NCBI GenBank assembly: GCA_023392395.1
Contig: JAEVZE010000113.1
Coordinates: 1 to 7,108, forward strand
From: Bacillota bacterium
Lineage (GTDB): Bacteria; Bacillota; Clostridia; Christensenellales; Aristaeellaceae
Reading direction: 5' to 3'
DNA length: 7,108 bases
Shown here one piece after another: positions 1 through 6,257 of the stretch (the first letter of the stretch is position 1; each line of letters starts with the position of its first letter). Position numbers and translations under genes: made by a program. The notes below the pieces were generated by a model, which was not told the origin of the DNA, did not search any database, and saw only the letters and a list, made by a program, of their open reading frames with translations.

Positions 1-1353
1 CATCAGCACCACGGCGGTGTTGGGGTTGGCCGCCGAGACAGCCTCGATCAACCGCACGTGCGCTTGGGGCATGCGCAGATCGGCGCGGTCAAAAGCCTCG
101 CTTTCCATCTCGTCGGGAAGTCCGGCAAACACCACCGCGCGCTCGCACCGCTTTGCAAGCGCCACCGCCTCGGCGATCAGCGCGCTGTCCGGTTCGGCAA
201 GCCCGGGATGGTACCCCGGCGCGTACGCCGCGTCCGGCGCGTAGACTCGAATCTCCTGAAGCGGGGAATCCACCCGCGTCGGCCGCACGTGCGCCGCGCC
301 GCCGCCCTGGAAGCGAGGATTCTCGGCAAACGCGCCGATCACCGCGAGACTTTGCTCCCCGCTCAGCGGAAGCATCCCGGCCTCGTTTTTCAACAGCACC
401 ATGCACTCCGCCGCAAGCCCGCGGGCGAGCCGGTGGTGCAATTCCTTATCGTAGCGCGCGCCGGCCTTCAGGCTCTTGGTCCCCTTCAGGATGACGCGCA
501 GCATGCGCTCCACCGCCCGGTCCAGCGTCTTTTCGGAGAGGCGTCCTTCGCGCACCGCCTGAGCGATCTTCTTATCGTTGACATCGTTTTTGTAGGGCAT
601 CTCCAGCTCCAGGCCGGCTTCGAGTCCCCTCACGCGGTCGTGCACCGCGCTCCAATCGCTCATGACAAAACCATCGTATCCCCACTCGCCGCGCAGCACA
701 TCGTCCAGCAGCCACCGGTTCTCGCTGCAATACGTGCCGTTGAGGCGGTTGTACGCGCACATCACCGTCCAGGGATTTCCTTCTTTAACCGCCATCTCAA
801 ACCCGGCCAGATAGATCTCCCTCAGCGTGCGTTCATCCACAATGGCGTCCACCGACATCCGGCGCTTTTCCTGATTGTTCACCGCGAAATGCTTGAGGCC
901 CGTGCCGATGCCGTTTGCCTGCACCGCCCGGATATAGGCCGCCGCCAGCTTGCCCGCCAGGAACGGGTCCTCGCTCAGATATTCGAAGTTGCGTCCGCAC
1001 AGCGGCGTGCGCTTGATGTTGATCGCCGGACCAAGCAGGATCGGCAAGGCTTCCGCGTGGCACTCCTCCGCCAGCAGCGCGCCCAGCCGCTCCATCAGCC
1101 CTTCATCCCACGATGCGGCCAGCGCGCAGCCACCCGGAAAACAGGTGGCGGGCACGGAAACATAGCCTACGCTGTCGCCGGGAGCGCTTTCGTCCTCGCG
1201 CCGTAGTCCGTTCGGGCCGTCATGCATTTTTATGGAAGGGATGCCCAAACGCGGAACGGGTTTGGTATCGGCATTGTTTAATCCGGAGCAAAGACCAGCT
1301 TTCTCATCAAGCGTCATCTGGGACACCAGCGTTTCAATCCCGGCGTTCAACAT
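1..1353 (-). CDS. Glycoside hydrolase family 3 beta-glucosidase, 3' end beyond window
   Basis: The frame is open for 451 codons from the ATG at 1353 to the left edge with no stop, so the C-terminal part is outside; family members are usually 700-800 residues. It probably removes terminal beta-linked glucose from short oligosaccharides in the cytoplasm, since no signal peptide is present. Residues 1-290 form the GH3 TIM barrel: MHDGPNGLR at 43-51, GRNFEY at 120-125, KHFAVNNQE at 154-162, and MSDW with the expected nucleophile Asp233. The alpha/beta sandwich domain begins near 315, with GGGAAHVRP at 350-358 and ESEAFDR at 417-423; Glu419 is the likely acid/base by analogy. The sequence stops in the NPNTAVVLM strand. 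The start is fixed by AGGAGG at 1359-1364, five bases upstream. The gene has its own promoter. Beta-xylosidase or N-acetylglucosaminidase activity cannot be excluded, but the motifs fit beta-glucosidases best. Confidence 0.93.
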   Translation of the reverse strand, partial: MLNAGIETLVSQMTLDEKAGLCSGLNNADTKPVPRLGIPSIKMHDGPNGLRREDESAPGDSVGYVSVPATCFPGGCALAASWDEGLMERLGALLAEECHAEALPILLGPAINIKRTPLCGRNFEYLSEDPFLAGKLAAAYIRAVQANGIGTGLKHFAVNNQEKRRMSVDAIVDERTLREIYLAGFEMAVKEGNPWTVMCAYNRLNGTYCSENRWLLDDVLRGEWGYDGFVMSDWSAVHDRVRGLEAGLELEMPYKNDVNDKKIAQAVREGRLSEKTLDRAVERMLRVILKGTKSLKAGARYDKELHHRLARGLAAECMVLLKNEAGMLPLSGEQSLAVIGAFAENPRFQGGGAAHVRPTRVDSPLQEIRVYAPDAAYAPGYHPGLAEPDSALIAEAVALAKRCERAVVFAGLPDEMESEAFDRADLRMPQAHVRLIEAVSAANPNTAVVLM

Positions 1354-1383
1354 GTTTGCCTCCTGATTTATTCTTATCTTTTT

Positions 1384-1394
1384 ACAAGTCTTGT
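1384..1394. promoter_or_regulatory. Operator-like inverted repeat at the GH3 transcription start
   Basis: ACAAG-T-CTTGT is a perfect 5-bp dyad with a one-base centre, lying just downstream of the -10 hexamer where the transcript would begin. A further ACAAG half-site on the minus strand overlaps the -35 at 1423-1427, 33 bases (about three helical turns) from the nearer arm. A second dyad, TTGTT-GA-AACAA, overlaps at 1391-1402. This placement would suit a repressor, but the protein is not known. Confidence 0.4.
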
Positions 1395-1402
1395 TGAAAC
1401 AA

Positions 1403-1430
1403 ATTATACTTAAATCTAAACACTTGTCAA
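1403..1430 (-). promoter_or_regulatory. Sigma-A-type promoter of the GH3 gene
   Basis: On the minus strand TTGACA (1425-1430) is followed after 16 bases by TATAAT (1403-1408). Both hexamers match the consensus perfectly. The expected start is near 1396, giving a leader of about 40 bases that contains the AGGAGG site. The surrounding 100 bases are strikingly AT-rich compared with the genes. With such a strong core, control is more likely by repression than by activation. Confidence 0.85.
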
Positions 1431-1472
1431 TAGAGAAAATAAAAGTTCCGATAAATATGCCGTTACGTCTAT

Positions 1473-1511
1473 CACGCAACGCGTGTAGTCGTGCATTGCG
1501 CACAATTGTGC
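1473..1511. promoter_or_regulatory. Cluster of palindromes upstream of the GH3 promoter
   Basis: Three dyads lie within 39 bases: CACGC-AAC-GCGTG (1473-1485), GTGC-ATTGC-GCAC (1491-1503) and the perfect 12-base palindrome GCACAATTGTGC (1500-1511). The last two share an arm, so GTGC/GCAC half-sites recur at 1491, 1500 and 1508. The cluster sits about 40-80 bases upstream of the GH3 -35 and clear of the GH31 terminator. It looks like a protein-binding site, but no regulator can be named. Confidence 0.4.
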
Positions 1512-1533
1512 ATATACCTGCGGACAGATCTAC

Positions 1534-1566
1534 AAAAAATGGCCCTCCGGCAAAAGCCGAAGAGCC
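1534..1566 (-). terminator. Intrinsic terminator after the GH31 gene
   Basis: Read on the minus strand, GGCTCTTCGGC and GCCGGAGGGCC pair over 11 positions (including two G-T wobbles) around a TTTT loop. They are followed at once by A and six T. The hairpin begins 32 bases after the GH31 stop. It ends the dehydrogenase-GH31 transcript and insulates the GH3 promoter. Confidence 0.9.
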
Positions 1567-1598
1567 CAGACTGTCTATAAATTTCCCCGTTCCGGCAA

Positions 1599-3602
1599 CT
1601 ACTCCGGCCGCCAGGTGATTCGGGTATAGTGATCCGGATTTTCGAAATCGGAGGTGAGCCCGTCGTCCCGGTAGAGCAGGTAGTGGATTTCTTCCGCGCC
1701 AAAGCCAAGAACATCCAGCCGGTTGTCCCGGAGCTGATCGACGCACAGCGCCCTTTCGGCCAGCGGCAGCAGATGGCCGGGCCGCAGGAACAGCACCACT
1801 TCATTTAGCCCCATGGGAACGAACCGGAGGCCCGCGGGCAATGGCTCCGTCCGGGCCGTATCTCCCTGAATTCTGATGAGCAGCATGTCCTCCGGAAGGT
1901 AGACGGTGCGTCCGGCGGCGTTTTGCGTATGCACCGGCGCGATCATAAGCCCCTCGCCGACCAGCAGCTGGTCCTCAAATTGCGTTGTGAGCGGGTCGCC
2001 AGGGTAGTCGAAGGCGAGCGCCCGCATGTACAGACCGCCGCTTCTCGCCGCCTTAACGAACTCGCTGTACAAGTACGGAAGCAGCCGGTACCTGGCGCCC
2101 ATCACGCTTCGAAACGCCTCCAGGTTGTCGAACCGGTAGGGCTCCTGAAAGCGGATACCCATGGTGGAATGGTTGCGCATCAGCGGCGTGAACACGCCGA
2201 ACTGAAACCACCTCAGCAGCAGATCCTCCGTGGTGTCCCCTTCAAAGCCGCCGATATCGGCGCCCGCGAACAAAAATCCGCAAAGGTTCAGCCCCGGCAT
2301 CATCTGAATGTTCAGCAGCAGGTGCGACCACCAGGAGTGGTTGTCCCCGGTCCAGATTCCGGCGTAGCGGTGCATGCCGATCACGGAGCTGCGAGACAGC
2401 ATCAGGTACCGCTTGTCCGGCTCGCGCGCGGAAATGGCCTCCGCCGCGCCCCGCGCCATCATGCCGCCGTACAGGTTGTGCACTTCGTCGTGCCGAACCA
2501 ATCGGCCGTTCACGCGGTGGTAAAGCTTCTTCTGTTCTACGGAAAAGTCGCTGAGCCGAGCGACCTCCCCCGCGAACGTAATAAAGTCCATCGCGTCCAG
2601 GGCTCCGGACCCCATCTTCCTCAGCGCTTCGGTCAGGGCGGCCTTATCGCCCGGCGCGTAGAAGATCGCGGGCTCGTTCATGTCCAGCCAGAAGCCCTCC
2701 ACGCCCATGCCGGTCAGCCTGGAGAATTGCGCCCCGAACCAGGCGCGGCCTTCGGGGCTCAAGACGTCCGGCAAACACACGCGCCCGAGCCACACGCCCG
2801 CTTCATAAGCGCCGCCCTGTTCGTTCAGGCACAAAAGCCCCTTTTCCGTCGCTTCCCGGTAGAGAGGATTGTCTTCCTCCGCCGGAATGCCCGCCTCGAC
2901 GATCGCCGCCAGGCGCACTCCCTGTGCCTTAAGTTCCTCCGTCAGCGTGCGAAGGTCGGGAAAGCGCGCTTCGTCCGGCGTGAAATCGCGGTACCTGTCC
3001 ATGTAGTCCACGTCCAGATAGATGCAGTCCAGCGGGAGGCCGTGCTCCCGGAACCGGGCGACCACGCCGCGCACCGCGTCCGCGTTTTCATAACTCCAGC
3101 GGCTCTGGCCGATTCCGAACGCCCACTTGGGTGGGATGTAGCTGGGGCCGATCAGCCCGCGGAAGGTTTGGGCGACGTCCTTCAGACTGTCGCCGGAAAT
3201 GACATACAGGTCGAAATCGGGTTGTTCAGGATGAATGACCAGTTGATCCAGATGTGTATAGCCGATGTCATATTCCACCGCGCCCGCAGCGTCAAAAAAT
3301 ACGCCGAAGGGTTTTTCCGATGCTATCAGAAGGAAGTTGTGCGCGCCGTAATGGGAGACCTTTTCTTCCGTCTGATGGTTCTGGTTGACGCTGTCGCACC
3401 GGTAATGCCAGCCGCGCTTGTTGACGCCGCGCATGGACTGGCCGAGGCCGTAGACCGCGTCGGACGGGGCGAGGCGCAGGGAGAACTCCAATGGCCCCAT
3501 CGACAGCGCCAATCGGTTCAAGCAGGCGGTATCCGAGACGGGCACCCGCAGTACCGTTGCGTCCGTCTCATACGGATTGCCAAAGCGGTAGCGCTCGATC
3601 AT
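1599..3602 (-). CDS. GH31 alpha-glucosidase, Ro-alphaG1-like (probable isomaltase type)
   Basis: This 667-residue protein hydrolyses terminal alpha-glucosidic bonds with retention, probably in the cytoplasm because no signal peptide is present. The N-terminal beta-sandwich spans about 1-145. The (beta/alpha)8 barrel follows, with GQSRWSY at 165-171, LDVDYMD at 196-202, WLDMNEP at 305-311 (nucleophile Asp307) and WTGDN at 417-421 (acid/base Asp420). C-terminal beta-domains start near 530. Length and numbering agree with Ro-alphaG1 of Blautia obeum (663 residues, as I remember it), whose Asp307 and Trp169 fall at the same positions. Trp169 is the residue reported to favour alpha-1,6 (isomaltose) over alpha-1,4 substrates. 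The residue before the nucleophile is Leu rather than the Asn I recall in Ro-alphaG1. The alpha-xylosidase KTDFGE motif is absent. Its ATG overlaps the dehydrogenase stop (ATGA), implying translational coupling, with a G-rich GGGGGGAAG upstream. Confidence 0.95.
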   Translation of the reverse strand: MIERYRFGNPYETDATVLRVPVSDTACLNRLALSMGPLEFSLRLAPSDAVYGLGQSMRGVNKRGWHYRCDSVNQNHQTEEKVSHYGAHNFLLIASEKPFGVFFDAAGAVEYDIGYTHLDQLVIHPEQPDFDLYVISGDSLKDVAQTFRGLIGPSYIPPKWAFGIGQSRWSYENADAVRGVVARFREHGLPLDCIYLDVDYMDRYRDFTPDEARFPDLRTLTEELKAQGVRLAAIVEAGIPAEEDNPLYREATEKGLLCLNEQGGAYEAGVWLGRVCLPDVLSPEGRAWFGAQFSRLTGMGVEGFWLDMNEPAIFYAPGDKAALTEALRKMGSGALDAMDFITFAGEVARLSDFSVEQKKLYHRVNGRLVRHDEVHNLYGGMMARGAAEAISAREPDKRYLMLSRSSVIGMHRYAGIWTGDNHSWWSHLLLNIQMMPGLNLCGFLFAGADIGGFEGDTTEDLLLRWFQFGVFTPLMRNHSTMGIRFQEPYRFDNLEAFRSVMGARYRLLPYLYSEFVKAARSGGLYMRALAFDYPGDPLTTQFEDQLLVGEGLMIAPVHTQNAAGRTVYLPEDMLLIRIQGDTARTEPLPAGLRFVPMGLNEVVLFLRPGHLLPLAERALCVDQLRDNRLDVLGFGAEEIHYLLYRDDGLTSDFENPDHYTRITWRPE

Positions 3603-4669
3603 CGGACTTCCCCCCGCATGTCGCCCTGACGCGCCGTTGTAGGAAGCGCCGGATGCACGATGATCTTGATGTTGTCGCTGCCGTGGAACATTTTCTCCAG
3701 CATGTCGCCGTAGTGGTCCAAGTCGTAGTGCGTGGTGACCAGGTCTTGCACCTTGACCAGCCCCAGCTCCAGGAACTTGACCGCGCGGTCAAAGCAATGG
3801 GTCTGCGCGTTGGAACCGATCAACTGGTACTCTCTGGCAAAAATCTGATAGGGGCTCACCGTGATGCGGTCGGCCTCGTTCGCGACGCCGTAGACGACGA
3901 TTTTCGCGCCCTTCTTGCCAAAATTGAGACTCTGCTCGAGTACTGCCGGCGAGCCGGTCGCGTCGATCACGATGTCAAACCCTTCAGGATACCTTTCCTT
4001 GATCTCGCGGGTGTGTTTTGCGTAATCCCCGCGGTCCATCTTTACGACGTCGGCATAGCCGTTTTTCCGGATCAAGTCCAGCTTCGCCTGGTTGGACGCA
4101 CACACCACCACGTTGGCCGCGCCGCCTTGGCGGATCAGCTGCGTCAGGATGATGCCCGTCGGACCCGCGCCAAAGATCAGCACATCGTCGCCGCACTTTA
4201 CGTTGATTTTGTCCATGCCGTGAATCGCGCAGGCGGTCGGCTCGGCAAAGCACGCCTCGTCATAGCTCAAGCGGCCACTGATCGGAAATACCTTGTCGAA
4301 GTTGACCTTGACGTATTCCGCGAAGCCGCCCGGGCCGTTGCAGCCCAGCGAATAGAAATCCTCGCAATACAACGGCTCATTGCGCCGGCAGTAGTAGCAG
4401 TTGCCGCACAGCACCGTGTTGTCCGCCGTCACGCGGTCGCCGACCTTGAGCCCCTTTGTGGCCGCGCCCACCTCCACGATCCCGCCGGCGAACTCGTGGC
4501 CCGGCGTCAGCGGATAGCGCGAGAGGAACTCGCCCTCGTGCAGGTGGATGTCGGTGCGGCACACGCCGCAGCTGTGGACCTTGATCAGCACTTGGTTGGG
4601 CGCGATGACCGGCATGGGGATCTCCTTGACCTCAAAGATCCTGGGCCCCGAATAGACGACCGCTTTCAC
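3599..4669 (-). CDS. Zinc-dependent medium-chain alcohol/polyol dehydrogenase
   Basis: This 356-residue enzyme belongs to the sorbitol/threonine-dehydrogenase-like MDR family and should interconvert a secondary alcohol and a ketone with NAD(P). The GroES-like half holds the catalytic zinc set: Cys37 in CGVCRTD, His58-Glu59 in GHEF and Glu143 in AEP. The structural zinc site is Cys88, Cys91, Cys94 and Cys102. The Rossmann half has GAGPTG at 167-172. After the second strand the sequence is CASN (190-193), without the acidic residue typical of NAD-specific members, so NADP use is possible. I chose the GTG at 4669 because the family starts (M/V)KAVVY and GGAAAGGGG ends nine bases upstream. The ATG at 4678 would sit directly on that site. 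A longer in-frame start at 4804 adds 45 residues of non-family sequence across the leader hairpins. The gene is first in an operon with GH31, overlapping it by four bases. The substrate is unknown. Confidence 0.9.
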   Translation of the reverse strand: MKAVVYSGPRIFEVKEIPMPVIAPNQVLIKVHSCGVCRTDIHLHEGEFLSRYPLTPGHEFAGGIVEVGAATKGLKVGDRVTADNTVLCGNCYYCRRNEPLYCEDFYSLGCNGPGGFAEYVKVNFDKVFPISGRLSYDEACFAEPTACAIHGMDKINVKCGDDVLIFGAGPTGIILTQLIRQGGAANVVVCASNQAKLDLIRKNGYADVVKMDRGDYAKHTREIKERYPEGFDIVIDATGSPAVLEQSLNFGKKGAKIVVYGVANEADRITVSPYQIFAREYQLIGSNAQTHCFDRAVKFLELGLVKVQDLVTTHYDLDHYGDMLEKMFHGSDNIKIIVHPALPTTARQGDMRGEVR

Positions 4670-4740
4670 GCGACGCATCCCCTTTCCATATCCAAAGACC
4701 TCACCAGCGCACGCCTTGCGCGGCCCGCCGTCCGCAGGGT

Positions 4741-4798
4741 TCGCTCCCCTAGCGATCCTTGGGGGTGATCCCGCGGGGGGATCCCGCGCTTCACCCCC
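4741..4798. repeat. GC-rich hairpin pair in the dehydrogenase leader
   Basis: GGGGGTGA (4761-4768) pairs with TCACCCCC (4791-4798). Nested inside, CCGCG-type arms (4772-4777 and 4783-4788) form a 6-bp stem with a 5-base loop, separated from the outer stem by a 2x3 internal loop. GATCCCGCG occurs twice as a direct repeat (4767-4775, 4780-4788). A second small hairpin, TCGCT-CCCCT-AGCGA, lies at 4741-4755. There is no T-run on either side, so this is not an intrinsic terminator. In the transcript it sits about 70 bases before the start codon. It may be a leader structure or a dispersed intergenic repeat. Confidence 0.6.
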
Positions 4799-4868
4799 GT
4801 CCAATTAGTCGCCGCTCGCATTTGTCCGGAAAGGGAAAGCCCCGTTAAAAAGCCGGTTACATTTTGAG

Positions 4869-4896
4869 ATTATATCCGTTTCGCCTTGGTTATCAA
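4869..4896 (-). promoter_or_regulatory. Sigma-A-type promoter of the dehydrogenase-GH31 operon
   Basis: On the minus strand TTGATA (4891-4896) is followed after 16 bases by TATAAT (4869-4874). The expected start is near 4862, giving a leader of about 190 bases that contains the stable hairpins at 4741-4798. Short CCGTT/AACGG arms at 4876-4880 and 4895-4899 flank the spacer and could form an operator. The promoter lies 16 bases beyond the stop of the isomerase-like gene. No terminator is seen between them, so readthrough from upstream is also possible. Confidence 0.75.
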
Positions 4897-4912
4897 CGGG
4901 AGGCGCCGCTTC

Positions 4913-5944
4913 TCAGCCCTTCATCAGCAATTCCATCACGTACATCTCCAGCGCCTCGTAATTGCGCGCCTCGATGCACTGCTTCTGGAAGTTGTAGTCA
5001 TAGCGGGCGACCTTTTCTTCAAGCATTTTGAAGATTTTAAGCGAATTGGTCAGATGCATCCAGCCGTGCTCGGTGTCGGTGGTCCGCATCGCCTTGACGT
5101 CAAGGCCCACGTATTCGCCGTTTGAGCCGTACCCGTTTTCCATCAGAAGCTTGACTTGATTGAACGCCTGGCGCAGATTTTCAACGCCAAAGGAGCGGTC
5201 CTGATCGAACTTCAGGCCGTTCTGATCGTTCAGGTGGACGCCCCAGAGCTTGCCCATGGCCATCGCAAAGCCGATCTCGTTGGCCGGATCAAGGCCCGCC
5301 AGCACCGCATGCGCCGATTCGAGCAGACCGCCGACGCGGGTGGGGTCCTTGGTCGCGGCGGATACGCCCATCACGTGACCCATGGTGCCGCAAAAACTGC
5401 GGTCGACGGGCTCGTTCGGCTTGGGCTCAATGAGGATCTTGATAAACTTGTCATAATCGAGCATGACGTCGATGGCGTCGATCAGCTGCCGGATGGCGCA
5501 TACCGCGCTCTTCGCCTCGGCGCACAGCGTTCCCTCGCGCGCAAGCCACAAAACGATCTTGTCCGCCCCCAGCGCGTTGGCGATGTCAATCGAGCGCAGG
5601 GCGCGCCATATCGCGAACTCGCGGTCCGCCTTGGCGTTGGAGGTGAAGCCTCCATCCACGCAATGAGGATCCATCCAAAGGCGTGGCGCGATAAATTCAG
5701 CCTTCAGCCCGTTGGCGTCCAGAACACCCTTGACGCGCCTGGCCTCGGCGATGATCTCCTCACAGGTCATGTTGTTCATGTTCGGCACAGCGTCGTCATC
5801 GTGAAACTGCACGGCGTCAAAGCCCAGCTCCGCGAATTTCCGGATCTTTTCATCCAGCGTAAAACTTTCGCGAACGTTCGGACCGTATACGTCGGCGCCC
5901 TCCGACACGTTCCAGGGACCCACTGAAAACTTGAATCTGCTCAT
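4913..5944 (-). CDS. Xylose-isomerase-like TIM-barrel sugar isomerase
   Basis: This 343-residue protein resembles the xylose/glucose isomerase fold throughout. It opens with FKFSVGPWNVSEGAD, and His48 and Asp51 in FHDDD match the ring-opening pair. Trp133 in WLAREG lines the sugar pocket, and EPKPNEP (173-179) gives Glu173 and Lys175. Glu209 and His212 lie in LLESAHA, with Asp247 and Asp249 in FDQD and Asp282 in GLD. The metal ligand expected in the strand LFHIDLNGQ is replaced: here it reads LWGVHLNDQ, with His237 in place of Asp (alignment from memory). It is shorter than classical class I enzymes (about 388 residues), lacking part of the C-terminal arm. It may isomerise an aldose other than xylose or act as an epimerase; I therefore do not call it xylA. 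The start at 5944 is chosen because AGGAG at 5954-5958 lies nine bases upstream; an ATG at 5968 would add eight residues. Confidence 0.85.
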   Translation of the reverse strand: MSRFKFSVGPWNVSEGADVYGPNVRESFTLDEKIRKFAELGFDAVQFHDDDAVPNMNNMTCEEIIAEARRVKGVLDANGLKAEFIAPRLWMDPHCVDGGFTSNAKADREFAIWRALRSIDIANALGADKIVLWLAREGTLCAEAKSAVCAIRQLIDAIDVMLDYDKFIKILIEPKPNEPVDRSFCGTMGHVMGVSAATKDPTRVGGLLESAHAVLAGLDPANEIGFAMAMGKLWGVHLNDQNGLKFDQDRSFGVENLRQAFNQVKLLMENGYGSNGEYVGLDVKAMRTTDTEHGWMHLTNSLKIFKMLEEKVARYDYNFQKQCIEARNYEALEMYVMELLMKG

Positions 5945-6117
5945 TATATCTCTCTCCTTTCGCAACATAGAGGTGATCCGGAAAGATTGTTTTTCTTCCG
6001 ATCAGCGCTCAAGCGCAAAATCGTATAAAAAACAAGCCCTCCACCGTTTGCGCTTATGAACAGGCAACATCAGAGAATGGATCAATTGACGGATCGATGC
6101 TCTACCGCGTGTTTCTC

Positions 6118-6137
6118 CGGCGATTTCGACATCGCCG
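6118..6137. repeat. Inverted repeat at the presumed 5' end of the isomerase transcript
   Basis: CGGCGAT and ATCGCCG are perfect 7-bp arms around a 6-base loop. No T-run follows on either strand, so it is not a terminator. It begins where a transcript from the candidate -10 at 6145-6150 would start, so it could be a 5'-end stabilising hairpin or an operator covering the start site. Confidence 0.5.
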
Positions 6138-6144
6138 CGAGTTG

Positions 6145-6207
6145 AGTATAGCGACGGGGGGACGAGCGCATCTTTCACAAAGTTGATATTTTCATACGAC
6201 AAGTTTG
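6145..6207 (-). promoter_or_regulatory. Possible AraC-type activated promoter for the isomerase-like gene
   Basis: On the minus strand TATACT (6145-6150) resembles a -10 but has no recognisable -35 at normal spacing. Upstream, two similar direct sites CAACTTTGT (6177-6185) and CAAACTTGT (6199-6207) agree at 7 of 9 positions and repeat 22 bases apart, about two helical turns. The nearer one would lie at about -39 to -47. This arrangement resembles AraC-family half-sites next to a weak core promoter. Assignment to the adjacent regulator is inference. Confidence 0.35.
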
Positions 6208-6235
6208 CTGTCGCGCGGTGTACTGACTCCCCCTG

Positions 6236-6257
6236 AAAAATGTCGGCCACCCGGCCG
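6236..6257 (-). terminator. Weak intrinsic terminator after the AraC-family gene
   Basis: Read on the minus strand, CGGCC and GGCCG form a short all-GC 5-bp stem around a GGGT loop, followed after ACA by five T. The stem starts two bases after the TGA stop. The short stem and the three-base gap before the T-run suggest incomplete termination, so some readthrough into the isomerase-like gene is plausible. Confidence 0.45.

Noticed and set aside
58..1206. 382-codon open frame on the plus strand
   Set aside because: It lies wholly antisense to the GH3 gene, whose catalytic motifs are intact. The predicted protein is low-complexity Arg/His/Ala/Pro-rich with no motifs, as expected from opposite-strand reading of GC-rich codons.
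1391..1618. 75-codon plus-strand frame in the GH31-GH3 gap
   Set aside because: It reads through the promoter, the dyads and the terminator of the minus-strand genes and has no ribosome site or conserved motif.
1923..3629. 568-codon open frame on the plus strand
   Set aside because: It is antisense to GH31, has no ribosome site or recognisable domain, and its length is explained by the codon bias of the real gene.
3491..4768. 425-codon open frame on the plus strand
   Set aside because: It is antisense to the dehydrogenase and part of GH31, runs through the leader hairpins and has no family features.
4761..4798. Possible rho-independent terminator of the isomerase-like gene
   Set aside because: The hairpin is strong but has no T-run on either strand, and it lies downstream of the TTGATA/TATAAT promoter, so it is more likely leader structure or a repeat.
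4670..4804. 45-residue N-terminal extension of the dehydrogenase
   Set aside because: The extension is Arg/Gly/Pro-rich, reads through the hairpins, has no homology to the family and is bypassed by the GTG at 4669 with a good ribosome site.
5156..5926. 256-codon open frame on the plus strand
   Set aside because: It is antisense to the isomerase-like gene, which has clear xylose-isomerase motifs; there is no supporting signal for the reverse frame.
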